This document shows, piece after piece, positions 55,204 to 64,000 of a DNA stretch of 64,000 nt. The stretch covers positions 533,048-597,047 of the forward strand of contig NZ_LMLA01000001.1 of NCBI RefSeq assembly GCF_001421765.1, in the 5' to 3' direction. The position numbers and the translations under genes were made by a program. Origin of the DNA: Sphingomonas sp. Leaf32. GTDB lineage: Bacteria; Pseudomonadota; Alphaproteobacteria; Sphingomonadales; Sphingomonadaceae. The notes under the pieces were generated by a model. The model saw nothing but the letters and a program-made list of their open reading frames with translations. It ran no database searches and was not told the DNA's origin. How positions within the stretch are numbered: the first letter of the stretch is position 1; the number at the start of each line of letters is the position of its first letter.

Positions 55204-56118
55204 TCAACGGGTCGGCAGGTGGTGACGGGCGCGGTCCCAGAAGGCCGCGTCGAAGGTCCGGGCGGCGCCGAGGATCGCGGCGTCCTCCGTATCGGCATGG
55301 ACCGCGATGCGGGTGGTCGGCAGCCGCTGCCCGAGCGCGGGGCCGAACAGGTCGAACGCACCGCAGATGCGCCCGCCGAGCATGACCGTCTCCGCGTCGA
55401 AACGGTCGACCCAGGGCGACAGGATCGTGCCGAGGTTGTCGCCATAGCCGGCAAAGATCGCGGCGGCCCGCGCGTCGCCGCCGCGCGCGGCATCGGCGGC
55501 GGTGATCACCGTGTCGATGCCGGTCAGCCGTTCGCGGATGCGGGCGGTCAGCCAGCGGGCGGAGACATGATCGTCGGCGATGCCGCCCTCGAACGGCAGG
55601 TGCCACAGCGATCCGTGCGGCGGCACGTCGTCACCGTCGATCGCCGGAATGCCACCGCGCAGGAACGCCGATCCCAGCCCGGTGCCGAGCGTCACGCCGA
55701 CGACATTGCCCTGCGCCGGAGCCGCGCCGATCGCGACGCAGCCGACGGCAAAGGCGGTGGCGTCGTTCAGGAAGCGGACGGGGCGCGGATGACGCAGCGC
55801 TTCGGACACCGCCCGCGCGACATCGACGCCGTACAGCGCGGCGAATTTCGCATTACCCGCGAAATAGCCGATGCCCGCGGCATAGTCGAACGGACCGGGC
55901 ATCGCGATGCCGATGCCGTGCACGCGGTCGGGACCGACGCGTTCGATCACCACATCGATCGCCCCGGCCCATGCCGCGATAAGCGTGCCGCGATCGTCGT
56001 CGGGCGTGCAGGCGACGTGATGATAGCTGTCGGGAACCAGCGCGCCCGGCGCGTCCCGCGCGATGGCCGCCGCCGCGACGTGATGCCCCCCAATGTCGAC
56101 CCCGACGATCATCGGCAT
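55204..56118 (-). CDS. ROK family sugar kinase
   Basis: This 304-residue protein has the N-terminal phosphate loop VGVDIGGHHVAAAAI, catalytic Asp in FLNDATAFAVGC and the adenosine loop TLGTGLGSAFL. No HTH domain is present, so it is a kinase rather than a ROK repressor. The cysteine-rich zinc motif of many ROK kinases is not apparent. From context it may phosphorylate mannose or another sugar freed by the mannosidases. AGGGAG precedes the ATG. Confidence 0.85.
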   Translation of the reverse strand: MPMIVGVDIGGHHVAAAAIARDAPGALVPDSYHHVACTPDDDRGTLIAAWAGAIDVVIERVGPDRVHGIGIAMPGPFDYAAGIGYFAGNAKFAALYGVDVARAVSEALRHPRPVRFLNDATAFAVGCVAIGAAPAQGNVVGVTLGTGLGSAFLRGGIPAIDGDDVPPHGSLWHLPFEGGIADDHVSARWLTARIRERLTGIDTVITAADAARGGDARAAAIFAGYGDNLGTILSPWVDRFDAETVMLGGRICGAFDLFGPALGQRLPTTRIAVHADTEDAAILGAARTFDAAFWDRARHHLPTR

Positions 56119-56166
56119 CCGTTCTCCCTGTCCGGCGCGACGGGTTCGTCATCGCCTGCAGGAATC

Positions 56167-56182
56167 ATGTAATCCATTACAT
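56167..56182. promoter_or_regulatory. Probable LacI-family operator upstream of the ROK-GH92 operon
   Basis: ATGTAATCCATTACAT is an inverted repeat with 7-bp arms and a 2-bp centre, identical to the site at 57289-57304. It lies 49 bp before the ROK start, downstream of the LacI stop. A TTGGTT at a 17-bp distance suggests that the operator overlaps the -10 region. Confidence 0.82.
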
Positions 56183-56197
56183 CGCCAGAAACCAAGC

Positions 56198-57190
56198 CTA
56201 ATTCGTCGATGCGCTGCTTTGCCGGACGATCAATTCGTGGGGCAGGATATGCACGGTGTCGTCGGCGCCCTTACCCTCGATCCGGTCGATCAGGATTTCG
56301 CATGCCTTTGCGCCCATCGCCTCGGCCGGCTGGGCGATGGTGGTGAGCGACGGGGTGGAATGGGCGGCGAAGCTGATGTCGTCGAACCCGGTGATGGCCA
56401 GGTCGTGGGGAACCCGCAGGCCCCGCGCGGTTGCCGACTGGATCGCGCCGATCGCCATTTCGTCGTTCATGCTGAAGATCGCGGTCGGGCGGTCGGGCAG
56501 GCCGAGAAATTCGTTGGCGGCTGCAAGGCCCGATCCCATCGACCAGTCGCCGAAGCGGACCAGCGCCGGATCGAACGCGATTCCAGCAGCGTCGAGCGCG
56601 GCGCGATACCCCTTCATGCGGTCGACGGCGTGCGGGTTGGCGGCCGGGCCGCTGATGGTCGCGATACGGCGATGGCCGGCGGCGATCAGATGATCGGCCA
56701 TTTCGCGGGCGGCGCCGGCATTGTCGATCCGGACTGAGGGCGCCTGGGTCAGTTCGCAGCCACAGGCATGGACGATGGGATAGCTCGCCGCGCGCTGCCG
56801 CGCGTTGAAGCCGTAATCGGGGCTGAGTTGGATCACGCCATCGGCCAGCCGGGTTTCGACCAGCTGCTCGTAATGGGCTTCGCGGTCGCGGGAATCGCGC
56901 GTGTCGCCCAGGAACACCGAATAGCCGCGCCGCCATGCGATCGATTCGATGCCGGCGGTCACGTTGGCGAAGAACGGGTTAGCGATGCCCGGCACCAGCA
57001 CCAGCACCGAAAAGGACCGGTCGGAGCGCAGGTTGCGCGCCAGCAGGTTGGGCCGGTAATCGACCTCCGCCACCGCCGCCATGACGCGGGCGCGGGTGGC
57101 CTCGGTCACCTTTTCCGGGGTGCGCAGCGCACGCGACACGGTGGCGGTCGACAGACCAGCCGCGTTCGCGACATCGATGATACTGCTCAT
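56198..57190 (-). CDS. LacI family transcriptional regulator
   Basis: This 330-residue protein has the N-terminal LacI HTH (IIDVANAAGLSTATVSRALR) and hinge (YRPNLLARNLRS), then a periplasmic-binding-protein-like sensor domain (VLVLVPGIANPFFANVTAGI, GLRVPHDLAITGFDDISFAA, LTTIAQPAEAMGAKACEILI). The ATG at 57190 is preceded by GGGGGA. Its gene sits between the two mannosidase operons and it most likely represses both through the 16-bp palindromes. The inducer is probably mannose or a mannoside. Confidence 0.9.
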   Translation of the reverse strand: MSSIIDVANAAGLSTATVSRALRTPEKVTEATRARVMAAVAEVDYRPNLLARNLRSDRSFSVLVLVPGIANPFFANVTAGIESIAWRRGYSVFLGDTRDSRDREAHYEQLVETRLADGVIQLSPDYGFNARQRAASYPIVHACGCELTQAPSVRIDNAGAAREMADHLIAAGHRRIATISGPAANPHAVDRMKGYRAALDAAGIAFDPALVRFGDWSMGSGLAAANEFLGLPDRPTAIFSMNDEMAIGAIQSATARGLRVPHDLAITGFDDISFAAHSTPSLTTIAQPAEAMGAKACEILIDRIEGKGADDTVHILPHELIVRQSSASTN

Positions 57191-57288
57191 GTTCACGTTC
57201 CCCCGCCAAAGGTTCTGCCGAGCATCGGCGCCAAGTCAAGCGGGCCGCCGCCGGAATGGAGAGCGACCGCCGATACCCCGGTAGCTTC

Positions 57289-57304
57289 ATGTAATCCATT
57301 ACAT
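57289..57304. promoter_or_regulatory. Probable LacI-family operator in the lacI/SSS intergenic region
   Basis: The second exact copy of ATGTAATCCATTACAT lies between the divergent LacI and symporter genes, directly upstream of a possible promoter (TTGCGG at 57312-57317, 17-bp spacer, TAGGCT at 57335-57340). It may control the symporter operon and the regulator itself. Confidence 0.82.
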
Positions 57305-57390
57305 TATTGCCTTGCGGTACGGGGCATCGCTGCCTAGGCTGTGTCCCAACGAAACGGTTCCGGGGCGGACCGGACAGATGGGAGGGCGGC

Positions 57391-59277
57391 GTGGCGCCGA
57401 TCGACGGGCTGATCGTGCTCGCATATCTCGTGGCGACGCTGGCGATCGCGCTGAAGGTGCGCGCCCGTGCTGCCGAGAGCATCGACAGCTATTATCTCGG
57501 GAACAAGCGGATGCCGTGGTATCTGCTGTGCCTGTCCGACGCATCGGGGATGTTCGATATTTCGGGCACGATGTGGCTGTCGACGCTGCTGTTCCTGTAC
57601 GGGATGAAGAGCATCTGGCTGCCGTGGCTGTGGCCGGTGTTCAATCAGGTGTTCCTGATGGCGTATCTCGCCGTCTGGCTGCGGCGGTCGAACGTGCGGT
57701 CGGGGGCGGAGTGGATATTGTTCCGCTTCGGCGACAATCGCGGCAGCCGGTTGTCGCATTTGTCGGTCGTGCTGTTCTCGGTCATCTGCGTCGTCGGGTT
57801 CCTCGTCTATGCGTTCGTCGGCATCGGCAAGTTCATGGAATTGTTCCTGCCGTGGGAATCGATCGGCCCGGCGCTGGGGCTGAGCCTGTCGCCCGCGCAG
57901 GTGCCGGTGGCCTATGCGGTGTTCTTCACCACGCTGGTCACGGTCTATGTCGTGCTGGGCGGGCTGCCGGGCATCGTGTGGACCGACGTGCTGCAATTTG
58001 CGATCATGACGCTTGCCGCCTTCTTCGTCGCCGGCATGGCGATGACCATGGTGACCCCGGCGCAGATCGCCGCGGCGACGCCAGAGGGGTGGATGAGTCC
58101 GGGGTTCGGATGGCATCTGGGGCTGGACTGGCGCGCGATCCGGCCGGAGGCGGCGGCCAAGATCGCCGGTGACGGCTACGAACTGTTCACCGCGCTGATG
58201 ATGATGATGCTGTTTTCGGGCATCCTCAAGAGCGCGGCCGGGCCGGCGCCCAGTTACGACATGCAGCGCGTGCTGGCGACGCGCTCCCCGCGCGATGCGG
58301 CGAAGGTGACCGGGTTCGTGTCGGTGGTGCTGATGCCGATCCGCTACCTGATGATCGCCGGGTTCACCGTGCTGGCGCTGGTGTTCGTCGACCGGCTCGA
58401 CCTGGCGTCGGGCGGCAAGGTGGATTTCGAGAATCTGCTGCCCGCCGCGATCCAGGCGTTCATGCCCGCCGGCGTGCGCGGGGTCATCATCACCGGCCTG
58501 CTGGCGGCGTTCATGGCGACCTTTGCGTCCAGCCTGAATGCCGCGCCGCTCTATATCGTCAACGACGTGTATCGCCGCTACGTGAACCCGGACGCGTCGC
58601 AGCGGCTGCTGGTGCGGTTGAGCTATGCCGTGTCGGTCGCCGTCGTGCTGCTGGCGATGGCGATCGGGCTGTTCGTCCAGTCGATCAACGATGCGTTGCA
58701 ATGGATCGTGTCGGGGCTGTGGGGTGGATACACCGTGTCGAACGTCATCAAATGGTATTGGTGGCGCTTCAACGGCGAGGGCTATTTCGCGGGTATGGTG
58801 GCGGGGATCGGCTGTTCGCTCAGCTTCCCGTTCGTGTTCGGGCCGTTGTTGCCGGGGGCGGGAGCGATCCTGCCGCTGTACCTGTTCCCGCTCATCATCC
58901 TGGTGTCGGGCGCGGTGGCGATCGGGGCCAGCCTGATGACGAAGCCGACCGATCCGGCGGTACTGTTGGGCTTCTATCGGCAGGTGCGGCCGTGGGGCTT
59001 CTGGGGGCCGGTACAGGCGCTGTTGCAGGCGGAGAACCCGGCGGCGCAGCCCAATCGCGAACTGCCGCGCAACGCATTCAACATCGTGGTCGGCACGCTG
59101 ATGCAGACCGCGCTGGTCGCGACGCCGGTGTTTCTGGTGGTCAAGAATTTTACCGCGATGGCCGCGTGTCTGGGCGTGGTGACGCTGTGTGGAGGGATAT
59201 TGTGGCGGACCTGGTATCGGCGGCTGGCCGACTGGCCCGAGGATATGGGCGACGGTCCGGCGGAGCAGGGAACATGA
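57391..59277 (+). CDS. SSS-family sodium:solute (sugar) symporter
   Basis: This 628-residue membrane protein has 13-14 helices. It starts at GTG 57391 with GGAGG five bases upstream (VAPIDGLIVLAYLVATLAIA). SSS features are YYLGNKRMPWYLLCLSDASG, GGLPGIVWTDVLQFAIM and ATFASSLNAAPLYIVNDVYR. Proteins of this kind in glycan loci import sugars with Na+. The GH92 gene downstream overlaps its stop (ATGA). Likely substrate is mannose or a mannosyl disaccharide, by context. Confidence 0.88.
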   Translation: MAPIDGLIVLAYLVATLAIALKVRARAAESIDSYYLGNKRMPWYLLCLSDASGMFDISGTMWLSTLLFLYGMKSIWLPWLWPVFNQVFLMAYLAVWLRRSNVRSGAEWILFRFGDNRGSRLSHLSVVLFSVICVVGFLVYAFVGIGKFMELFLPWESIGPALGLSLSPAQVPVAYAVFFTTLVTVYVVLGGLPGIVWTDVLQFAIMTLAAFFVAGMAMTMVTPAQIAAATPEGWMSPGFGWHLGLDWRAIRPEAAAKIAGDGYELFTALMMMMLFSGILKSAAGPAPSYDMQRVLATRSPRDAAKVTGFVSVVLMPIRYLMIAGFTVLALVFVDRLDLASGGKVDFENLLPAAIQAFMPAGVRGVIITGLLAAFMATFASSLNAAPLYIVNDVYRRYVNPDASQRLLVRLSYAVSVAVVLLAMAIGLFVQSINDALQWIVSGLWGGYTVSNVIKWYWWRFNGEGYFAGMVAGIGCSLSFPFVFGPLLPGAGAILPLYLFPLIILVSGAVAIGASLMTKPTDPAVLLGFYRQVRPWGFWGPVQALLQAENPAAQPNRELPRNAFNIVVGTLMQTALVATPVFLVVKNFTAMAACLGVVTLCGGILWRTWYRRLADWPEDMGDGPAEQGT

Positions 59278-62273
59278 GGATGCTGGCGGGCGCGATGCTG
59301 CTGGCGCTGGCGTTTCCGGCAGCCGCGCAGGAGGCGGACGATCCGGTGCAATGGGTCGATCCGATGATCGGCACCGATGGCGACGGCCATGTCTTTCCCG
59401 GTGCAACGCTGCCGTTCGGGATGGTGCAACTCAGCCCGTCGAACAGTCGCGACGGGTGGAAATGGACGTCGGGCTATCACTACAGCGACACCGTGATCGA
59501 CGGGTTCGCGCATACTCACATCAGCGGTGCGGGGCTGGGCGCGCTGGGCGACATATTGCTGATGCCGACGCGGGTGGCGGGCACGGCGATGGGCGCGCTC
59601 GACCGGCCGGGCAGCGGCTATCGCTCGCGCTTCTCACATGACCGGGAAAAGGCGGAGGCGGGTTATTACCGCGTCCACCTCGACGATGCCGATGTCGATG
59701 TCGAACTGACGACGACGTTGCGTACCGGCTTCCACCGGTATCGCTTCAACGGTGCGGGGGATCGCTATGTCGTGATCGATCCGATCCATGCGGTCGGCGA
59801 CGATCATGCGCTGGAAAGCGGGGTCGAGGTCGTGTCGGATCGTGAGATTCGCGGCTGGCGGCGGACGATCGGGTCGTCGGCGGGCGCGCGTACCGTGTAT
59901 TTTGTGGCGCGCTTCTCGCAGCCGTTCGATGCGGCCCGGTTGACCGAGGCCGACCGTCCGGTCGCGGGACGGCAGGGCACGGGCGCGGCCCGGCGGGCCT
60001 GGGTCCGGTTCGCGAAGGATGTCGGGCAGGTCGAGGTCGCGGTGGCGATCTCGCACGCGTCGGCACAAGGAGCGCTCGCCAATTTTCGGGCGGAGGCGGA
60101 GGGGCAGAGCTTCGACGCGGTGCGCCGCGCGGCGCAGGCGGCTTGGGGGCGGCGGCTGTCGGCGATCCGCATCGACGAACCGGACCGCGCAAAGAAGCGC
60201 ATCTTCTACACCGCCAGCTATCATGCGGCGATCGCGCCGAACCTCGTGTCCGACGTGACCGGCGACTATCGCGTCGCAGGCAGGGTGCTGCGGTCCACCA
60301 TCCCGCAGTTCAGCAATTTTTCGAACTGGGACACGTATCGCGCGGTGCATCCGTTGCTGACGATCGTCGATCCGGCGCAGGCGGGCGGGATCGTCGCCAG
60401 CATGGTGTCGCGCCACCGCGATGCCGGGCTGATCCTGCCGAGCTGGGAAGCAGCCGGTCACGACAACCGGGTGATGATCGGCTATCCGATCGTGTCGATC
60501 GTCGCCGATGCGGTCATCAAGGGGTTGCCGGGCGTCGATCCGCAGGCCGCCTATGCCGCGATCCGGGCGAGCGCGTTCGACCGGACCAAGCACAGCAACG
60601 TCTATGACCTGAACGGCATGGACGGTTATCTGCGCTATGGCTTTGTGCCCGCCGATGTCGCCAGTTCGGTGTCGAAGACGACCGAGCAGAATTACGAGGA
60701 CTGGACCATCGGGCAGGTCGCGGCGAAGCTCGGCCGCGAGGACGACGCCGCGCTGTTCGCGACGCGCGCGACCGGGTGGCGGCAATTGTACGATCGGACC
60801 AGCGGGTGGCTGTTGCCGCGACTGGCCGACGGGCGCTGGGCACCGATGCGATGCGACGATTGGGGCGACCTGAATCGCCATTATGTGTCGGGCAATATCT
60901 GGGCCTATTCGGCGTACACCCCGCATGACATGGCGGCGGCGATCCGGCTGCATGGCGGACGGGCGGCCTATGGCGACTGGCTCGACCGGATCTTTCGCGA
61001 TACCACCCCGATCGGCGGCGAGCAGCATGTCGACCTGTCGGGGTTCGTCGGGCGCTATGGCCATGGCGATGAGCCGGGGCACCAGATGCCCTATCTGTTC
61101 AACCTCGCGGGACAGCCGGGGCGGACGCAATATTATGTGAACCGCGTCCTGCGTGAGATGTATTCGGATCGGCCCGGCGGCCTCGTCAATAATGACGATC
61201 TGGGGCAGATGTCGGCCTGGTATGTGTTCAGCGCGCTGGGCTTCTATCCGGTGACGCCGGGCGACCTGACCTATCAGATCGGCGCGCCCTATCACCGGCG
61301 GGCGACGGTGACGCTGCCGGGCGGGCGGCGCTTCATTATCGAGGCGGAGGGGCTGTCGGCGCGGAACATCCATGTCCAGTCGGCGACGCTGGACGGGCGG
61401 CCGCTGACGCAGAGCTATCTGACGCACGCGCAGTTGCGGGCCGGCGGCACGCTGCGCTTCGTGATGGGCGCGCGGCCGTCGCGCTGGGGCAGTCGGCCCG
61501 AGGACAGCAGCCTTGGCGCGTTCGACGACAAGGCGCCGGTCGCGGTGACGCAACGGGCGCCATGGGCACCCTATGATCCGGTCGACGATCCGCGCTTCGC
61601 GGTGACGCGCGACGTCAGCCTGCGCGCGGCGGGCGGGACGATCCGCTATACCCGCAATGCGGGTGAGCCGACGCAGCGGTCGACGCGCTATGCCAAGCCG
61701 ATCCGCATCGATCGCGACACGGTGCTGCGCGCCGCCGCGTTCGATCCGGCGCTGGGGCAGAGTGTGACGCTGGAGCGACATTATGTTCGCAGCCTGCTGA
61801 AGGGCCTCGCCCCCGGCTTTCCGCGCATCGCCGTGGCGGAGGACGGCATCGGCTATGGCGGGAAGGACGGCGCGATGCTGATCGACGGCGTCGTCGGCGG
61901 TCCGGCCTATGGCGACAAACGCTGGACCGGGCGGGTCGGCGACATCACCGCGACCATCGACCTGGGCAGCGCGAAGCCGGCGCGGACGATCACCATCGGC
62001 TATCTGGACGATGCGATGAACGGCATCATGCCGCCACGCCGGTTCGAAGTGCTGGCCGGCGACGATCCCGCCCGACTGACGCCGATCGCCACGCGCGACG
62101 TCGCTCCGTGGCGCGGCGTGACGCAGCGGGTCGAGCGGATCGGCATCCCGCTGCCCGGTCGGCCCTATCGCCATTACCGCATCCGCGCGGTCGCATGGGG
62201 CGACATGCCCGCTTCCCTCAAGCCGCCGGGCAAGCCGGCCTGGCTGTTCCTCGACGAGATCAACCTGCAATGA
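59274..62273 (+). CDS. GH92 alpha-mannosidase with CHB_HEX-like and F5/8-type C-terminal domains, exported
   Basis: This 999-residue protein has a signal peptide (MRMLAGAMLLALAFPAAAQE). The GH92 core spans about residues 25-730 (WVDPMIGTDGDGHVFPGATL, PSWEAAGHDNRVMIGYPIVS, NNDDLGQMSAWYVFSALGFY). After about 770 follows a chitobiase/hexosaminidase C-terminal-like module (GGTIRYTRNAGEPTQRSTRY) and then an F5/8 type C (discoidin-like) module (about 855-999, RVGDITATIDLGSAKPARTI). Where the first GH92 has DEDNGQ this one has NDDLGQ, so linkage preference may differ. The start overlaps the symporter stop. Confidence 0.92.
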   Translation: MRMLAGAMLLALAFPAAAQEADDPVQWVDPMIGTDGDGHVFPGATLPFGMVQLSPSNSRDGWKWTSGYHYSDTVIDGFAHTHISGAGLGALGDILLMPTRVAGTAMGALDRPGSGYRSRFSHDREKAEAGYYRVHLDDADVDVELTTTLRTGFHRYRFNGAGDRYVVIDPIHAVGDDHALESGVEVVSDREIRGWRRTIGSSAGARTVYFVARFSQPFDAARLTEADRPVAGRQGTGAARRAWVRFAKDVGQVEVAVAISHASAQGALANFRAEAEGQSFDAVRRAAQAAWGRRLSAIRIDEPDRAKKRIFYTASYHAAIAPNLVSDVTGDYRVAGRVLRSTIPQFSNFSNWDTYRAVHPLLTIVDPAQAGGIVASMVSRHRDAGLILPSWEAAGHDNRVMIGYPIVSIVADAVIKGLPGVDPQAAYAAIRASAFDRTKHSNVYDLNGMDGYLRYGFVPADVASSVSKTTEQNYEDWTIGQVAAKLGREDDAALFATRATGWRQLYDRTSGWLLPRLADGRWAPMRCDDWGDLNRHYVSGNIWAYSAYTPHDMAAAIRLHGGRAAYGDWLDRIFRDTTPIGGEQHVDLSGFVGRYGHGDEPGHQMPYLFNLAGQPGRTQYYVNRVLREMYSDRPGGLVNNDDLGQMSAWYVFSALGFYPVTPGDLTYQIGAPYHRRATVTLPGGRRFIIEAEGLSARNIHVQSATLDGRPLTQSYLTHAQLRAGGTLRFVMGARPSRWGSRPEDSSLGAFDDKAPVAVTQRAPWAPYDPVDDPRFAVTRDVSLRAAGGTIRYTRNAGEPTQRSTRYAKPIRIDRDTVLRAAAFDPALGQSVTLERHYVRSLLKGLAPGFPRIAVAEDGIGYGGKDGAMLIDGVVGGPAYGDKRWTGRVGDITATIDLGSAKPARTITIGYLDDAMNGIMPPRRFEVLAGDDPARLTPIATRDVAPWRGVTQRVERIGIPLPGRPYRHYRIRAVAWGDMPASLKPPGKPAWLFLDEINLQ

Positions 62274-64000
62274 TGCCTGCCACGACCCGCCGCGCAATCG
62301 ACAGCGGCTGGACCTTTCGACAGTTCGGGGAAGCGGAATGGCTGCCGGCGCAGGTGCCCGGGTCGAACTTCACCGACCTGTGGCGCGCGGGGCTGATCGA
62401 GGACCCGTATCACCGCGATGCCGAACCGCGCCTGCAATGGATCGAGCGGGTGGACTGGGAATATCGCTGCACCTTCGACGTGACGCTGGAGGAACTGGCG
62501 GGCGACAGCGTCGCGCTGGTGTTCGATGGCCTCGACACGCTGTGCGATGTGCGGCTGAACGGCGCGGCCCTGTTGTCGAGCGACAATATGTTCCGCAGCC
62601 ACCGGGTCGAAGTGAAGGACCGGCTGCGGATCGGCACGAACGAACTGGCGCTGCATTTCCGATCGCCGGTCTTGTATGGCGAGGCGCGACAGGCGGCGGA
62701 CGGCTTCACCTATCCGGCGGAGAACGACAAGACCGACGCCCATGCCAGCGTCCATGTGCGCAAGGCACCCTATCATTTCGGCTGGGACTGGGGGCCGAAA
62801 TACGTGACCTCGGGCGTGTGGCGGCCGGTGTGGCTGGACGTGGTGCGGCGCGGGCGGATCGTCGACGTGCAGTATCGCATCGAGGCGCTCGACGATGCGC
62901 AGGCGGTGGTGGCGTTCGACGTCGAGGTCGAAGGCACCGGCGCGGTCGAGATCGCGTGCGACGTGGCCGGCGTCGCGCCGGTGCGGGGCGCGACGGCGCG
63001 GGTCGTGATCGACAACCCACGCCTTTGGTGGCCGAACGGGCTGGGCGAGGCGTTCCTGTATCGCTTCACCGCGACGCTGCATGACGATGCCGGCGTCATC
63101 GACCGGGTGAGCACGCGCGTCGGGCTGCGGACCATCCGCGTGCGCAACGAACCGGACGCGATCGGCGAGTGTTTCGAGATTGAGGTGAACGGGCGGCGGA
63201 CCTTCATGAAGGGCGCGAACTATATCCCGTCCGACAGCTTCCTCGAACGGGTGACGCCGGAACGCTGCCGGCAGGTCTTCCGTGACGCGGTCGACGCCAA
63301 CATGAACATGCTGCGCGTGTGGGGCGGGGGGACGTATGAGAGCGACCTGTTCCACGACCTGGCCGACGAACATGGCATCCTGATCTGGCAGGATTTCATG
63401 TTCAGCTGCACGCTGTATCCGTCCGACCCGGCCTTTCTGGCGAATGTGGCGGAGGAAGCGCGGGAGCAGATCCGGCGGCTGCGGCGGCACCCCTCGCTCG
63501 CCTTGTGGTGTGGCAATAACGAGGTGTCGCTGGGCATCGCGCACTGGAACTGGCCGACGACCTTCGGCTATCCGCCGGAGTTGTTCGAGCGGCTGGTCGC
63601 GGCCAATCGCGACCTGTTCGAGCGGCTGCTGCCCGATCTGGTCGCGGAGCATGACCAGGAACGCTTCTACCTGCCGTCGTCGCCGATCGGTTTCTGGAAC
63701 GATCCCGCCGACGATGCGCGCGGCGACAATCATTATTGGGGCGTGTGGCATGGCGAGGAGCCGCTGAGCGCCTATGCCGAGCGGGTCCCGCGCTTCATGA
63801 GCGAATATGGCTTCCAGTCCTATCCCGACATCGCCTCGGTCGAGCGCTTCACCGATCCTGACGACCGGGTGGTGGGATCGGCGGTGCTGGCGCTGCATCA
63901 GAAACATCCGCGCGGCGACGCGATCATCGGCCGGTTCCTGCGCCACCATTATGGCGAACCGCGCGATTTCGCGGCATTCTGCACGCTCAGCCAGCTTACC
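62270..64000 (+). CDS. GH2 family beta-mannosidase (C-terminus outside window)
   Basis: The open frame runs 577 codons to the window end. It has an N-terminal GH2 sugar-binding-like domain (RRAIDSGWTFRQFGEAEWLP, LVFDGLDTLCDVRLNG), immunoglobulin-like domain, and a TIM barrel. Acid/base Glu418 lies in LALWCGNNEVSLG and nucleophile Glu512 in FMSEYGFQSYP; both are typical of beta-mannosidases rather than beta-galactosidases. There is no signal peptide, so it is probably cytoplasmic and acts on imported Man-beta-1,4-GlcNAc or similar. The ATG overlaps the GH92 stop as ATGATG. Confidence 0.92.
   Translation, partial: MMPATTRRAIDSGWTFRQFGEAEWLPAQVPGSNFTDLWRAGLIEDPYHRDAEPRLQWIERVDWEYRCTFDVTLEELAGDSVALVFDGLDTLCDVRLNGAALLSSDNMFRSHRVEVKDRLRIGTNELALHFRSPVLYGEARQAADGFTYPAENDKTDAHASVHVRKAPYHFGWDWGPKYVTSGVWRPVWLDVVRRGRIVDVQYRIEALDDAQAVVAFDVEVEGTGAVEIACDVAGVAPVRGATARVVIDNPRLWWPNGLGEAFLYRFTATLHDDAGVIDRVSTRVGLRTIRVRNEPDAIGECFEIEVNGRRTFMKGANYIPSDSFLERVTPERCRQVFRDAVDANMNMLRVWGGGTYESDLFHDLADEHGILIWQDFMFSCTLYPSDPAFLANVAEEAREQIRRLRRHPSLALWCGNNEVSLGIAHWNWPTTFGYPPELFERLVAANRDLFERLLPDLVAEHDQERFYLPSSPIGFWNDPADDARGDNHYWGVWHGEEPLSAYAERVPRFMSEYGFQSYPDIASVERFTDPDDRVVGSAVLALHQKHPRGDAIIGRFLRHHYGEPRDFAAFCTLSQLT

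Noticed and set aside
55204..56118. ROK protein as a second transcriptional repressor
   Set aside because: It has no N-terminal HTH and keeps the kinase phosphate loops and catalytic Asp.
57334..62297. Very long open frames opposite the SSS and second GH92 genes
   Set aside because: They are His/Arg/Gln-rich mirror frames of well-supported genes.

Overview
The window looks like a chromosomal segment of a GC-rich alphaproteobacterium, most likely a Sphingomonas-type sphingomonad. The signs are a CcrM-type GANTC methyltransferase next to rnhB, an AmpG-like permease, DUF2171, DUF3617 and DUF922 proteins, and tight ATGA/TGATG operon overlaps. No rRNA, phage, classical IS element or CRISPR array is visible. 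Most of the segment is housekeeping sequence, but it is peppered with several families of palindromic intergenic repeats.

Layout. 1-11.1 kb: a partial membrane protein, rsmD and an RluB-type pseudouridine synthase with a repetitive tail, an orphan receiver protein, an AmpG-like permease between two long inverted repeats, then the minus-strand run trpF-trpB-[DUF559 mini-element]-trpA-accD-folC. 11.2-19.5 kb: a GH130-like glycosidase/phosphorylase with an SDR, lapA-like/pyrF, a large patatin with an endonuclease/exonuclease-family protein, an EpsC-type serine acetyltransferase, a small lipoprotein and tRNA-Ala(CGC). 19.7-28 kb: a DUF2171 protein, a CurA-like oxidoreductase, a GreA/YaiI/zinc-peptidase cluster, patatin plus 3-hydroxybutyrate dehydrogenase, and small exported proteins. 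28.2-31.9 kb: branched-chain 2-oxoacid dehydrogenase E1alpha, E1beta and E2. 31.9-40 kb: DUF3298-like, DUF885, uracil-DNA glycosylase, folK, tRNA-Lys, DUF3617, PAP2, DUF922, rnc and lepB. 40-50.3 kb: pgi-gor, a dicarboxylate symporter, glmM, a disturbed DUF1272 gene, a thiD-VOC fusion, rnhB-ccrM-folP. 50.5-64 kb: a large secreted orphan, then a mannoglycan utilisation locus.

The mannoglycan locus (52.8-64 kb) holds a secreted GH92 alpha-mannosidase, a ROK kinase, a LacI regulator, an SSS sugar symporter, a second GH92 with carbohydrate-binding-like C-terminal domains, and a GH2 beta-mannosidase that runs off the window. Two identical 16-bp palindromes (ATGTAATCCATTACAT) sit in the two promoter regions and are the probable LacI operators. 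The picture is extracellular demannosylation, uptake, phosphorylation and cytoplasmic beta-mannoside cleavage.

The most unusual material is repeat biology. (i) A 421-bp unit made only of a DUF559 (Vsr/PD-(D/E)XK-like) nuclease gene and ~40-bp inverted terminal repeats sits exactly between trpB and trpA; trpA now starts at a TTG on the element edge. (ii) A ~130-145 bp double-hairpin palindrome family recurs at least six times. One copy lies in frame inside the E2 linker, and a half copy has replaced the 3' end of a DUF1272 gene. (iii) Seven GANTC sites within 99 bp lie just upstream of the ccrM gene itself.
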